DNA from: Aquatica leii
Lineage: Eukaryota > Arthropoda > Insecta > Coleoptera > Lampyridae
Assembly (NCBI GenBank): GCA_035610365.1
Contig: CM069437.1
Coordinates: forward strand, 53,344,093-53,408,092
Reading direction: 5' to 3'
Length of the DNA: 64,000 nucleotides
Shown: one piece after another, positions 11,801-24,570 of the stretch
Layout of the letters: every line of letters starts with the position of its first letter
How positions within the stretch are numbered: position 1 is the first letter of the stretch
The notes under the pieces: model-generated
Database searches by the model: none
What the model saw: the letters and a program-made list of their open reading frames with translations, nothing else
What the model was told of the DNA's origin: nothing
Position numbers and translations under genes: made by a program

Positions 11801-12614
11801 TGAATCAAATAAAAATGATACTGTCGTTTTTTTTACTATTATGCAGTAATTTTGATTAGAAAAGATATCGTTTCAGTTACCTTTTTATTTATACATTTTT
11901 GTTATCTCGCATGGATTCATAAAAGTTATTTTATTCTATATTTAATTTTTTACAATGGATTAAAAAACGTTTTATTTTTCCTAAAATTACAGATTTAACT
12001 GCTTTATAATTTTGTTTCTGTTATATAATAAATGTACATTCTATAGAGCTGTGATAAAAAATTATTAGCCCTAAAACGTTTAAGAAATTTACAAAGAATT
12101 AACGTCATATTATTTGATTAAAGTTCAAGATTTTACAATTATAATCGAGATACACGTTAAATTAGGTTTCTTGAAATCTTTTTGAAATTTTGATATTTAT
12201 AGTTGTACCAGAAATGACTACTCTACTCTTTATCTTTAATTAATTATCCCATAAATTTTTAGTTAAATTTTATACTTTCAGCTAAGACAAAATACAAATT
12301 TTATTATTTTTATTAATGTTTTTGTTAGTGGCTTCTTCGTTAGGTCATTTCGTCAATGACTTTCCAAAAAATACTAAAAATTATGCTACTTTTGTATTAA
12401 AAAGATTATAAACGACTATAATAAATTCGTTTAATCCAAAAATAGATAAATTGATAAATCTTTTAGTAAGAATATGTTTTAATGTCAAAACCACCACTAA
12501 GAAGTGATTGATGGCAGAGCCATCTCGTAGTGTAATTTTACTATGTATGTACTAAGTTTATGTAAATAGCTATAAACGGCAGGAAACACGTTGAATTAGT
12601 TTAACACCTGCGAA
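11801..12614. other. No recognised feature
   Basis: AT-rich sequence of about 0.8 kb without coding signature. Confidence 0.5.
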
Positions 12615-13000
12615 ATTCAAAATCAGCTTTGAATAATTCGTCGGGATCAAACCACAACGTAAAAGGACATTGAGGGTAAAGCAATGTCAATGCTTATGAG
12701 TATGACTTCCTTCATTGTTGATGCATTCTTGCAGTCGTCTAGGGATTGATGATACAAGAACAGGTAGGTAATCGTTCCCACGCAATTTCAATGGCAGCAA
12801 TTAATTGTTCGCACTCTTTGGCGATAAAATTAACCTCTTGTTGTTCAGGGATGATACGAACAACTTGACCCTATTTTTCTATTATATTGAAATCAGCCAC
12901 GGTAAAACGTTCAGGTTATTTTGCTCTACCCAGTTTTGCACCAACCTCAGTGACAAAGTTAAGAGGGGCTTTTGGAGCTAAGTTCTCCCAAATTATACAT
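12615..13000 (-). pseudogene. Tc1-like transposase C-terminal fragment
   Basis: The minus strand reads 'NWVEQNNLNVLPW' (about 12890-12955), then after a frame change 'ECEQLIAAIEIAWERLPT' (about 12755-12820), then 'LVSSIPRRLQECINNEG' (about 12700-12755). This is the order at the end of Tc1-type transposases (W..qn.i.vl.WP..SPDLNPIE..W..l ... i...W..i........SMPRR...VI...G). The SPDLNPIE block with the last acidic catalytic residue is corrupted ('LISI**KNRVK'). A dead fragment; the N-terminal two thirds are absent. Confidence 0.7.
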
Positions 13001-13402
13001 TAGCCCCCTCCCTCTCAAATTGTGTGACTTTACTAATTAGGTAAAAGAATTCTTTATTAAGAAATATATTGCTATATATAGCAAATTCAAAGTAAGAAAC
13101 TTGTAAATTCAACTTCTTGCCGTAGCGTTTGAACTTCTCATCTAAGAATAGTAATAAATTAGTATTAAGAACGAATACTAATACTTCTTACAATATCTTG
13201 AAAACCATTGCGTATAATAAAAAAAATTATGTCATCATTGTAAAGTATGCACTCGCGAGATTGTAATGAGAGCGGATAGTAAAGCAAGAAAAAATACCAA
13301 ATAAAGTGGCATAAAAAGCATATTAAACCTGCCAAAAAGGCAACAAAAAGACAGAAATATCTATTAAAATTTACATTTTATTTTTTTGTTTTACAATGTT
13401 TA
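13001..13402. other. Non-coding flank of the hAT gene
   Basis: Contains a small perfect palindrome (TGCTATATATAGCA, near 13070-13083) and, near 13310-13350, short GCC/AAAAAGGCAAC-type motifs. Similar AAAAGGCAAAA motifs recur at 15643-15693 on the other side of the hAT gene, so they could be subterminal repeats of that element. The termini themselves are not resolved. Confidence 0.4.
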
Positions 13403-15113
13403 TTAAGTGCTATTATTTTCCCAAGCACAAATCAAATATTTTTCAATATTTTGACCAAGATGCTGTTGCCTTTTATCATTTAAAATATTTTTATAGAAGG
13501 AAAAACTTCTTTCGATATCATAAGATGTTAGTGGAGCAAATTTTAATGCCGATGTTTCTGTTATTGTCAAAGATATTTTCTGTTGATGCTTCATGACTTC
13601 CCTTTTTTAAATTTCAGTCAGTTGTTTAAAGAGGTCAAAGAAAAGGTTTCTAATTGCAATTATTCTTTCTTTCGAATGTAGCGAAAGATTCGGTCATTGC
13701 GGTTTCGCTTTTTTCTAGCTTCTTTAATTCGTCAGGAATGACAGAAAAGTGTGTTTTGATAAAAACTAGTCCTCTCTTAACAGCTTCGTTATTAAAACCA
13801 TTTTGAGATTTAGCAATTGCTGCAGAGGCCGTCTCGTCAAATAATTCAACCACCTGAAGTAAGACAATTCAATTAATGTTTAAGACAATGTCAGATTATA
13901 GTATGAACTGTACCACTTTAATTTTTTCAAAATGTGTGGCATAAAAAGTGCAAGCAGATAACCAATCTTGTTATGATAGGTTCCGGTAGATGTTTAACAT
14001 CTGAAAGTTTTTCTTTATAGGCCCTTACCCGTAATGGTGCTTTCACAAAAACCTAAAACAAGATCCAATAATCAAAAATAGAATCTAATATGTTAGAGAT
14101 TTTTACCTTTTTGGTGGCAGAAATTATCTTGTTTACTATCGCAAACTCGTCTCTAATAAATTCACACACCCTATGTATTCCATGTGCTAGACAAGTTAAA
14201 TGTTTTAAATTCGGATAAAATATTTCTAATGTCTGAGCGGATTTGAATAAGAGAACTCGAGAGAACCTTTTCTTATTTTACGCCATTGGGATACAGAAGT
14301 CCTATAAGCATAAAATTATATAATTGTAATTAATAGATTGCATTATATTAATCAATCATTAAAAAAAAACTTACATAAACAATCATCGAAAAAATTTGCA
14401 ACTGTTTTGTGATTGGTCTGTGGAATTTCTTTGGATGCTAGCAAATGAGCTTTTCCTGGTTCTAGTTCAGACAATTTACCAATTACAAAATTTGCTATAT
14501 ATCGACCTCTGCAATCGGTTGTTTCATCAACCGAAGTCCAAATGTAATGGTCCCTAATGTCATTTCTTATTGTCTGTATTTTCTATAAAACGTAAACCAG
14601 CATTTTGAAAATTATTAATACTCTAATTAAACTGCTTACCGATTGGTAACATATGTCTAAATAATATCAAAGTTGATTCATCTGGAACAAATTGTTTAGA
14701 GTATTTTTTGAGGAAATTGCGAAAATTGATATTAACAAGTTTTTGAAGAGGAATTTGAGCCGACACCAATGCTTTGCACAAAGCTAGAGGAAAAGTTGTT
14801 TTTGATGAGCCAGGTTTATTCTGTTGATCTTCTATAACGTTTTTTAACAATGGTTCTGTCATGGATTTTTTTAAATATTTTTTAAATGTAAACCACTAAC
14901 CAAACGTTGTCTTACATGGTACTTTTCAGTAGCACCGATCTAAAATAATAAATATACTAGTAATTAAAAACATTTAAATTAAGAAAATACAAACTTACCG
15001 ATTTTGCACAAACTTGGTTTTCAAAAAAGGTTTTCCCCGTCGCTTGTTAAATTATTGTCTAATTTACTCCACTTGTAATAATTTTTAAATTTTGATTGTT
15101 TATTAGGTGGCAT
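13403..15113 (-). pseudogene. hAT-superfamily transposase gene with about five small introns
   Basis: A minus-strand gene read as six exons: about 15113-14999, 14939-14640, 14582-14375, 14301-14107, 14052-13917 and 13853-13403. The proposed introns (14940-14998, 14583-14639, 14302-14374, 14053-14106, 13854-13916) are 54-73 bp. Four start GTAAG or GTAAA and all end in AG after a T-rich tract; the last donor is GTGGTA. Across the joins the protein shows 'SVDETTDCRGRYIANFVIG' (first catalytic D in DETTD), '[18 protein letters not shown]' (the C..H block), 'KAPLRVRAYKEK', and the C-terminal dimerisation block 'FAPLTSYDIERSFSFYKNIL'. Those are hallmarks of hAT transposases. A start ATG at 15113 gives 'MPPNKQSKFKNYYKW', then a frame break in a T/A run in exon 1. 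Other breaks occur in exon 4 (the DAAPYM-type block seems lost) and in the last exon. It is either a recently dead autonomous element or a domesticated gene damaged by sequence errors; the former seems likelier. Confidence 0.75.
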
Positions 15114-16435
15114 TTTTTAAAACTTACTCACAGCACAACAGCAATAGACTATCACAGTGTGACAATATCACAGGTATTTACAACAAACAAAATATATTTT
15201 AGTCATGTGTTTCAGTCTTTTAAGGAATCCCACCGGACAGAATTAAAATCATCTATATATGTTTGCTTTATTTAGGTACTGAATAGACCTAAAAAAATAT
15301 CATTCATTCCGAAATCCTTCCGGTTTTGTAAATAGTAAGTAACAGTAAGTTAAGCTTGTCATTGTACATAATCCTAGTATAAATTCTTACAATAGTTCTT
15401 CTCTATACACGGCTTTTGTATTTAATGTTTTCTGGAAACCATTGTTTAACAAAACATAAATTTTCCTGTTGTTATTTATAGGTTTGTGGTAAGACCTTTT
15501 GAGCAAAAAATGTTAATTCTATTATTGTACGTAATTTAAGTAAAATTTTGTAATGCGTTATTGTCATCTACCTATTAAAACACTGTTTACACAAACTTTT
15601 TAAAATTTATATGTAAAAAGACAATATAGAATAATACTCTTTAAAAAGGCAAAAAAGACAAAAAGTTACACAAAAAGGCAAAATAGGCAGGCTCCAGGCA
15701 TTTGTCTGACTGTCCGCTTTTTAGCTAATGATATATTTTTATTGTTACTGAAAATCACGTGTATGTTTCAGAGGTGGTTAAATAATAACGTAAAAAACTA
15801 TCATTTTTTTCATTTTTACAATATTAGCAATCCGTTAAACTTAATATAAAAAATACCCACAAGCACGACAATCCTTAATCATAAAATTTACGTTTTTGTT
15901 TTAAAACCGTTATAATTTGGTTAGTTTTATTTATATTGTAGAATATGTAATGTTGTAAACGTGTTGTAGACAAATATATGTACTTAATATACTTATTAAT
16001 TTCATTATTGATAGAAACAGAATGACCACTAAATATTTTTTATTTTTCTGTTTTAATCTCATTGATGTGTTTTTTAAAGTATTATTTAAACTATTATATT
16101 TAAAATAAATCGTACTTTTAAAAAATAATCCTTTAAATTTGTAATCTAACAAAAATACTGAAAAGCACAGCGATATACATGTATATAACAACTGCAACTA
16201 GGCGTTCTAACTCTACACGTGACGTCAGGGCAGCCATGACACCTGCGCTATACTGCCCCTGCTTTCAATTATATAAAATATTGTCAAAAAACAGTATATT
16301 GAATTTTGAGAAAGCGATAGTTCAATTATGGATTACAGTTTGTAAAAATTTTACGATTTTTAAGGCTAAATTAAAAAACGGATGGGATGTCCGTTTTATA
16401 AAATTAAAAAAAAATTTTTTTAAATAAAAATTTGT
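15114..16435. other. Mostly featureless AT-rich DNA
   Basis: 15643-15693 carries repeated AAAAGGCAAAA-type motifs that may belong to the 5' flank of the hAT element. The rest shows short AT-rich frames only. A GC-richer patch at about 16200-16265 (ACACGTGACGTCAGGGCAGCC) contains no gene I can support. Confidence 0.45.
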
Positions 16436-18195
16436 TTGGTACAGTCACAACAGCATCGTCCCCAGAGGGAACCTGGATCTTCTTCTAGTACTAGTGCTTC
16501 TAATTCGACTGAGCTTCTTCATCAGCCAATGAACAGTCAAAAGACTACCAATATCACCACTAAAACAAATCAAACTGTTTTAATAGATTTAGGCACTTTT
16601 CAATCAAATCCGTCACAGCCTATACACAATACATATTCCTTGAGCAGTTTTGACCACTAGACGATGATGTTTTTTGAAAGATATTTTACTTTATATCCTT
16701 AGTTGTAGACTTTTTGGTGTTACAAGAAGCTACAAACAAAATTTAATTTTTACAATCCGTAAATTTAAAAATTGGAAAAAAACTGGCCAAAAAGTTAAAG
16801 AAGCACTCAAAAAGTCAGTACTATAAAAGTTTAAAAAACACAAACTTTACGGATTTGTAGTTGATAAAATGTACTCAGCATATGAAGAAGTAATTAAGAA
16901 AAATAAGGATTATTTTAAAATAATATCAGATGTTATCGTAACATTATCACGACCAAGGATATCATTCAGAGGTCACAAGGAATTCGATAACTCGACAAAC
17001 AAAGAAAATTACAAAGAAACCTGTGAATTAATTTTTAGACTTAACATAGAATTTTTACGGTTATACAACAAATTTAATCTTACTAGTTCATATATACAGA
17101 ACGAAATTGTCAATGTTGCTAGATATATAATACAATCATTTAGGCATATGGGGTTTGACAAAGCAAGATGTCTCAAAGAGCAGCAGTTATCAATTCCTGT
17201 ACGTTTTACAAAGAAAATTGAAGAACGGTTTTTGGGATTTATAAAATGCTTCCAGCAACATGACGTGTCGAGTGTGTGCAATTTAATAATACATTTCCTT
17301 GATAAAGTGGATCTACAAGTTATACCTTCAAAGGTAGTGTGTCATGTCGGGCAAGATAGGCGGCTTACCAACAAAGATTAGGGGAAAATATCCTGAAACG
17401 ATTTATATTTGTTGCATGACTCATAGGCTAAACGTAACTGTGCTTGATACTTGTAGCAACATATAGGAGGTCAAAGAGTTTTTCAATATTTTAGAATCTT
17501 TATTTGTTCGCTTTTCCGAGCGTTCAACCAATAAAACTTTCAAAAATGTACAGAAACAACTAGGAATAAGTACGCTTGAATTGAGTAGAATTTCAAACAT
17601 ATGATGGAGTTTTAGGAGAAAGCGGTTAAAAAGAATTATTCTTCAATTATTATGGCTTTAAAAAATGAAGTCGAAGAAAATTCGAATAGAAAAGTTGTAG
17701 AAGCACTAGGTCTTTTATCAAGTATAACAATAATCAAATTTCTAGTAAAGCTATTTCTGCTGACAGAAATCTTAACAACTTTGAATACTTTAAGCAAGCG
17801 TTTACAACGGAAAGAAAATACGTTAGCACAAAAACAATAAACAGAACAATAAAAACTCTGGAAACTCAAAGTAGCGAGACATCATTTAATGAAGTTATGG
17901 TGTAATTCTAGACACTGGAATATTTTGTAAGAGAGAAAAGTCGGTTTCATGTAATATGAATGAATACGTTGTAATGTCGACTATAGGTCGTGATGAAAAT
18001 GAAGATGCTGCCAATAGTACAAAATCTAACTTGAACGACATAAAAACATTTTGGTTGATTTATGCACTTTACCGCATGCATGACAGTAACGTTAATCATA
18101 TGAAAATCCAATTTTCTGAAACCAGTCAAAGACTGCCAACAAACACATTTTTAGAAATGGATCCAACAAAGAATCAAATCTTTATAGAACATTAA
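16436..18195 (+). pseudogene. hAT transposase of ZMYM1/TTF-type finger class, degenerate
   Basis: Plus-strand transposase-derived gene. A Ser/Thr/Gln-rich N-terminal stretch (16436-16660) is followed by a TTF-type zinc-finger-like part ('RLFGVTRSYKQN', 'FKNWKKTGQKVKEAL', about 16705-16820). Next comes the longest open block, 16869-17381, with 'LSRPRISFRGHKEF', 'NKENYKETCELI' and 'SSYIQNEIVNVARYIIQS', the DUF4371-like signature of ZMYM1-type proteins, and then 'FIKCFQQHDVSSV'. In another frame follow 'GGLPTKIRGKYPETIYICCMTHRLN' (split here for length: 'KIRGKYPETIYICCMTHRLN' is the AHRLN block), 'EVKEFFNILESLF' and 'FKNVQKQLG'. Later pieces ('EALGLLSSITIIKFLVKLF', 17700-17760; 17956-18195) match the same family order. 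At least three stops or frame shifts make it a pseudogene. It is unrelated in detail to the hAT gene at 13.4-15.1 kb. Confidence 0.75.
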
Positions 18196-18289
18196 ATAAA
18201 CTTATTTAATATTGACCAACATTCATTAAAAGCAGAGACGCATGTGATTAAAATTTGCCTCAAGAACTCGCCCAACTCTATACATTTAT

Positions 18290-18670
18290 TGAAAAGTGTC
18301 CGCTACAGTTTTTAGAGCTTCTGTAATTAACTCCATAACCACTTCTTGAAGGTCGAAACACTTTTAGAAGTGCGTCATTTAAAGTTTTTTCGTCGCTAAA
18401 AACAACACGGTTAACTGGCATTCCAGAAATTTGACGTCGGCTAAAGCATTTCGGAAAGGATTTTGACTAACATATGTCATTAGCGTTGCGTTTTGGGTCA
18501 CTGTAGACACTCTTCGTCGACCACTCCCAGTGGTCTTGTTTACCCCGTGCTTGCAATACGACTTTACTCGGATTCCTCTCACAGTAGTCAGTGAAATCAT
18601 AAATATTCCAGCAATTGTTCGAAAACTAAGACCGCGCTCTAACTCTTTGATGATTTGTGTCTTTCAATCA
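18290..18670 (-). pseudogene. Tc1-like transposase N-terminal fragment (HTH and linker)
   Basis: The minus strand reads 'QIIKELERGLSFRTIAGIF' and then 'MISLTTVRGIRVKSYCKHG', a helix-turn-helix of the 'I..L...G.S.R.IA...G.S..TV..I...' type. It continues 'TTGSGRRRVSTVTQNATLM' and 'YVSQNPFRNALADVK', matching the SGRPR.TT..ED..L......NPF linker of Tc1-like transposases. This region binds the terminal repeats in the family. The catalytic domain does not follow; the fragment ends in unrelated sequence. It could come from the same family as the C-terminal scrap at 12.6-13.0 kb, but no overlap allows a test. Confidence 0.7.
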
Positions 18671-20129
18671 ACGCTTGTATGTGCAGGTATTATCAACAAC
18701 AAATAGCTTTCTAAAGAAACTTACTAACTTGGTGCTACATTTCTATTAAATCATAAATTAAACTAAAAACTTCAATTCCTTTTAAAATAATTAAGGATGG
18801 TGGTAATTCACATTCACAATTGACATGTATAATAAATAATAAACCGACCAATTAAAATATTGCAACTACAAAAGCAACTTAAAAACTAAAAATACTAAAT
18901 AAATATAAGGGCAAAATAGTTCATTGTTTTTAAATGACATTCCCGAAAAATACAATAATAAGGATTTTTTTATCGTATTACAGTAAAGCAGGATATGAGT
19001 GACAGGAGAAATACAAATTATTGTTTATTATACTAGTGACGGTGCATCACCCGGTTCTAAAGCAACGTAACGTCAAAATGCAATGACATATTGAGTTTGA
19101 TTTATTTATTCTTACAAAGATTATACACGTTTAAATTCATATACATACAAAATGTGTTCAACAAATAGCCTTAATAAGGTTTATAATGCATTGTTTCAAT
19201 ATGAGATATTTACATACGAAAAGATTTTTTATAAAAATATAATGCAGTTTACTGTTCCAAATAATTCAAAAATAAAAATATATTGATTTTTTAGTTTTTG
19301 CGGATAAATAATTTGACCTTATGGTTTTGCTTATGTTTATCATCAACCTAATTTGAATTTTTTAATTAGCATCGCGAACAACCACGAATGATTGCCGATC
19401 GCATTCGCTAACAAACTTAGTTTACACCGCTGACTTTTCAATCGAACTAACTAAAGTGTCCCGTTTTTTGTTCAGTTGAGTGTACGTGTCAAATATGAAA
19501 ACTTTCATATTACTACAATATTACAAAGAACTCGAAACAAATTTTTATTATTGCTGTTGACCTCGAAACTTGCCTAAACGCTTCAATATAGACTCGCCTA
19601 ACAAAAACACGTTTCTGCGCATTGTGAACGAATTTTACCAGGCATAGGCATTATATGACAACGCGTCAAATACACTTGACTTTAGTATAGAATACTTTAC
19701 TTCCAAAGAAATACAAAAAGAAACATATCTTTTAAATAACAAAAAACTCTAAGATCAACTTAATCCCAAAATGCTCAAACAACTTTCTAAGAAAAAGTTG
19801 GTTAAGCTGATAAATACATTTAACGCTATAAGCAAACTGGCCACAAAAACTCAAATTCTCATTAATCATTTTTTACCTAAACCTAAAAAATAAGTCTGTT
19901 ATCTAGGGTGCCATAATTATTAGAACGGTTACTACTGTACCGTATCACATTTCTATAAGATATACTTTTAGTTAATTAATTTATAGTTTAACCTAAGCAT
20001 TCTTATCCTAAACAGTGTCCTTGGACTTATCTTATATTTAGTAAACAAGGTTTGGCAATTTAATTCTCGGATTGGTAGAATAAAAAGAAACACAATTCAT
20101 GTGATACAAAAATATATTTAATCGAAGGA
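18671..20129. other. No recognised feature
   Basis: AT-rich sequence with a slightly GC-richer part at 19370-19660. No coding signature, terminal repeat or tRNA was recognised. Confidence 0.45.
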
Positions 20130-21015
20130 ATCTCTAATGGCATACGTTTAATAAAACGTTCTAAAGATTTGGACACAAATCAGCAAAGACATCCGAAGAA
20201 ACAGTGTTCAATTCGGCAGTAACGTTTTTTTAATATCCTCTACGTATTGAAATTGTTTTTTTTTAACAGTTTTCACTTTAGGAAAGATAAAAAGACAAGT
20301 GTCAAATGAAGTGAATAAGGGGAGTGACTAAACTCAATAACACCGTGTTTTGCGAGAAATGACTTCACTATCAGTGAAGAAAATGGAGGTGCATTGTTAT
20401 GCAACAAAGCTAAACTACATTTTTCTCGAAATTGTGGTGGCACTGAAAAATGCGCTTCAGTAATCTTTTCATCACTTTAACATAGAATGCACCATTAACT
20501 GTTTGTTCTTCCGGTACACATTCTTTATGGATCAGAGCTTGCATATCGAAAAACGTAATCAGCATAGTTTTTATTTAGAATTTTTGCAAACGAAACTTTG
20601 AGTCTTAGTGATGTTTTTCCAACCCACTGCATGGAGTTTTGCTTTTGACCCTTATTGAAACATCTATGATTCATCATCAGCGACAATGCAGTTAAGAAAA
20701 TTTAAATTGTCGCAACTATTCTTATCAAAGTCTTCACACGATGCAACTCTTTCGTGTTTTTACTCATTAGTAAGATTGTGTGGAATAAACTTTGCACAGA
20801 TTTTTCTCTTTTCTAAATTTTTATGAAAAATTTGAAGAATTGTCTCTTTATTGATATGCAACTAGGTTATTATTCAATCTTATGTCACAAGTTCTTAAAC
20901 TTTTGCGATCGAATCTGCATTTTGAGAGATCGATGGACGCCCAGGTCTACGTCATCCTCAACATTCTGACGTCCATTTAAATACACTAGTACGACTTAAG
21001 GTGTTATCACCGTAC
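20130..21015 (-). pseudogene. Mariner-type transposase pseudogene
   Basis: Minus-strand remains of a mariner transposase in order: 'GRPSISQNADSIAKV' (HTH-catalytic linker, about 20905-20960), 'RVASCEDFDKNS' (about 20720-20760), a degraded first catalytic block 'VADDES' followed by a stop, 'KTMLITFFDMQALIHKE' region and 'PEEQTVNGAFYVKVMKRL' (about 20440-20560), a degraded central block, 'AKHGVIEFSHSPYS' (about 20315-20360) where the SPDLAPCDFFLF signature has decayed, and a tail 'YVEDIKKTL'. The block order is that of mariner transposases (GRPS...GDE...HKE..PEGQTVN...YSPDLAP), which cut and paste TA-flanked DNA. Many stops and frame changes; clearly dead. I did not resolve the inverted terminal repeats. 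Confidence 0.85.
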
Positions 21016-21940
21016 ACAAGTTTCAAGATATCGTAAGATCTGTTGCAGTTTTACCTAATATACAACAACATTTAATATTTACCCATTGGTCCAGTGCCAG
21101 TGATACAAACACGACGTGCGCGATAACGTCTTGCACAACAACTGACAGTTATTATATCTTTGCTTCGCCGTTCTCTAATACTACGAACTAGTAAGCACTG
21201 TTTTAATTCTGATTTTATTTTACGCAGTTCCAGTTTTGCAGCTTTAATACAGGAATTTAATTATGTAACTTCTATACGTTTACGATTCTTAGAACCACTA
21301 ATGCAAATACAGAGACGTTTGGTGACCATAAATGAAAAATCAAAATTCATTAAAAAATTCTAGAATTTTTTTGAAAAACACAAAAAAATACTTAAAAGAG
21401 CAGATTTTTTTATAAAACTGAAAAATTACAGGAAATAGCTTTGATTGTAAATCTGTAAACCCGTGTTGTTAAAAAAAAATTAATGCATTCTCCTCAAGTT
21501 TTGTAGTGGTAAAACCCAAATGTTACTTACTGCGCTTATTATTGACAGTACCAAAAATCTTTGTATTAGTTATTATTTATAACCTTATTTGGCACTGTTC
21601 TAGTCTTTTAATAAAACATTTTTATATTTACAGTCCCAATTGGATAATAAGAGTTTGTACTTGATTACACTTGAAAACATGTTGCAGCGTGCACGTGCAA
21701 AATTCTTGTGTTCAGGGATTAATATGTAAATGCCTATTTATTTGAGGAAATTGCCGCGTTTTATTTTCAAATTCTCTTTCTTGTCGGCAGAGGATAATAA
21801 ATTCATAAATTAAATATGTTTTTTGTTTACTGTGGGAATACGAAAAAAATTAGTTTGCGAATGAACATTTGTCATATTTAGTCGAGTTTTAATTTTGTAG
21901 GTATTTTAAAAATAATATGAATTTCTAAATTAAGAAATAA
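21016..21940. other. No recognised feature
   Basis: Includes a 67-codon plus-strand frame at 21160-21363 with no family resemblance. Otherwise AT-rich non-coding sequence. Confidence 0.45.
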
Positions 21941-22246
21941 AATAGACGAAGCAAAATCACTAAAAAATACTTTAGAGAACTTTGAAACTTTTATTAATTG
22001 CGTTAGAAACAAAAATTTTGCGTTAACTCGAAATTAAAGAAGAAGTGCTACAGTAGCAGAAAAATGGGAATTATTGGCAGAATTTCCAGAAAAACCATTG
22101 TCTCGTCATAAAATCCTTTTTAATAAGAGTAAAAATTACCATCGGATTAAAACGAAGGAAGATCATTTTAGAATAAAAGCTTTCCTGAAAACAATCGATA
22201 TTATTATTTCTGAACTAGATAAGCCATCAGCAGGTCTTCTTTTTTA
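21941..22246 (+). pseudogene. Fragment of ZMYM1-type hAT transposase
   Basis: Plus-strand reading 'DEAKSLKNTLENFETFINCV', a stop, then 'RSATVAEKWELLAEFPEKPL' and 'FRIKAFLKTIDIIISELD'. The 'DEA..L...+.NF.F', then 'FR...F...ID.II.EL' succession is like the central region of ZMYM1-type hAT transposases, the class seen at 16.4-18.2 kb. It is short and broken by a stop, and could be a detached piece of a related copy. By-eye resemblance only. Confidence 0.45.
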
Positions 22247-24089
22247 AAAAAAAAATTGTTCCGAAGACTTTTAAATATTTTATTTTAATAAATTATTTGA
22301 TTGAACATGAACATGTTTCAATACAATATTTTAAAAATAAAATTTTAAACATTTTTCAAAGCTTGTAGACAAAAGACAAAAAAGTTAAGAAACATTTACA
22401 AGCCATAACAGAGTATTAATACAAATATGTTTAAGCACGGGGTCGGTTTTTTAATCATACTTTAAAATACTGTTAGATCATTTGTTACTGGTTTGTAGTA
22501 ACCAATATTATCACAAGATTTTAAAGCTAACCGTTGTTTAGTCAATAATTTTTGTGTTTACTCCTTGAAAAACAATTAACTTTAGTTGCTGTTGAAACAA
22601 AATTATTTCTTCAAGTTGTATAATGCAACAAAGATTTGTTGTCTGCTCTTGGTAACATTTTAAGTATGGCAAGCATTTGCGTTGAAATAATCAGAATTCG
22701 TATATATTTTTGGGTGAAGTTTTAAATATAGTTTCTGAAGGGCGAAAGCCTTGGTATTATTCATGAATACTCAATACCTAAATCTAAGCTTTACGACCCA
22801 AATACTCATTAGCATAATAAAACATTAAATGTTGCTGTACGATAATGCATTACGTTAAACGAGAATCTTTAAACTACAATCCCTTAAACTAAAATGGCGT
22901 AAATTTCAAATAAATTTTGACCGAGTCGTAACTTCGTTTTTTCACGTTCATAAATTATGTAAAAATACATTGAATTTTAATAAAGATACTATTTTCCAGT
23001 ATCAATTCACCATGGACTGTCGTAACCCTCATCAGCTGATGACCATTTTGGCATTGTCGGTTTGACAGTTACGAACAGAAATACGACTAATCCGCATTGT
23101 GTTTGGGTCAAATGACCCCTTTAATACCAGAACTTGATTCATGCCCGCTATTTTCCTGAAATTGAATAGATTCAAAGCTTATTTTCAACATAATGTTGTA
23201 AGCACTCTGTATTATAGTACAGTTATCGATTAAAATTAAATTATTCAAGAGAAAGAAGAGCTTCAACCAGCATCACTTCTAACCCGTTTATCTTACTCGT
23301 ATTAAGTTTCTATCCACGTCTAAAAGTTTTATTTTGTTCAATGCCAATTATTTAGCTTTTATGGTCGTTTATTTCTTTTTATAGCTAACTTGTAGTTGGT
23401 AAAACAACCCCTCGTTTATTAATAGAATTGTCTGCATGCGGGTATACACAATTACATCCCTGCTGAATATAGAAACGTGCACATTTCTCTTCTAAGATAA
23501 TTTATGAGTTTTACTACAAAATAATTAAGATTTGTATCAGCAATTAATAATAATTTAATGTTAAATGATGATACATCAACCATTCTAGCAGCATTAAATG
23601 TATTGCGTGTTTTTTTATTGCTCGATCGTTAAGTTTTTAATTCGAACCGTACGGGTTGCGTTTATTTTTTTTAATAATTAGATGTTACTTAATCTTAGTT
23701 TTTTAGAAAACCCTCAGAAAGGTCATTTTTATTTTTGAAAGAATACTTAATTGCCTATTATTATTTTAATCTCGGCGAAAGTAAATTCGATTCTAAAAAT
23801 TTTCAGTACGAGTAAGACGCTAAGCATTTTTATCGTTTTTTAAACTTTCAGGTTATCGTTTTAAAAGATAATTAAGTAATTGCAGCACTTAATTATGATC
23901 TAAATCAACAATTTATCAATTCAAATCGGTATAAGTAATTCGCCACGCCACTACTGAAGACTTTTAGTAAAAATATTGTTTAAAAATTGTATAACGCGAG
24001 TTCCTCAATTCCTCTCAAATATTAACCAATGGAGTGTTTTCAAAAGAAAAATTATCTACAACACAGCTCTCCATTGCCTTAGTCTGATA
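22247..24089. other. No recognised feature
   Basis: AT-rich; contains a 12-bp palindrome CATCAGCTGATG near 23031-23042. No coding signature was found. Confidence 0.45.
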
Positions 24090-24570
24090 ACTGTACGTGT
24101 ACATACGATGATAAGCAACTTTTGGCTTAGACTGCGTCGTAATTGAAGACCCAGACCTTTTGAGAGACTAAACAAGAAGTACAACTTGGCCTTTGCCGTA
24201 TTGTCGTCTGTGAACCTGTTTGGGTTTCACAAGACATTGCAACTTACATCTTTCAAGTGGTGAATGTCACTGAAGGAAAAAGTGTACGTGACGGTATTTA
24301 TACCATTAGCGATCAGGTGATTAACAGATTTCACTTTTCGTTACCGCTTGACCGACTTCGTTATTACTCGGAGTAAGAGTGTGTGTTGTTTGCAAGAAGG
24401 TTTATCTTTGACTTAAGAGGATATAGTACTCGTAGTCAAGATTTGTTGAGTTTTAAACTGGCTTCCCGGTTCATGTTTTCTATTTCTCTAGGTTCGCAGA
24501 TTAGTTTGGAAAAGTATAAAGGAGTTCTAGCCAACACTTTAGTTTGGTCAAAGTTTAGAGTGCGTCCCAA
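24090..24570 (-). other. Penelope-like endonuclease tail and 3' UTR
   Basis: The minus strand reads 'QTKVLARTPLYFSKLICE' and 'REIENMNREASLKLNKS' then a stop, matching the end of Penelope-like GIY-YIG regions (the VLAR...Y..RL.RE..EI and GL.LNKSW pattern). The remaining 280 bp are non-coding. Its distal part, 24098-24205, matches each arm of the palindrome at 6426-6744. The link ties that palindrome to this family. Confidence 0.75.

Noticed and set aside
16179-16427. 82-codon plus-strand frame including a GC-richer CACGTGACGTCA patch, considered as a promoter or small gene
   Set aside because: No downstream start context, no family match, and the palindromic hexamers alone are too short to be meaningful.
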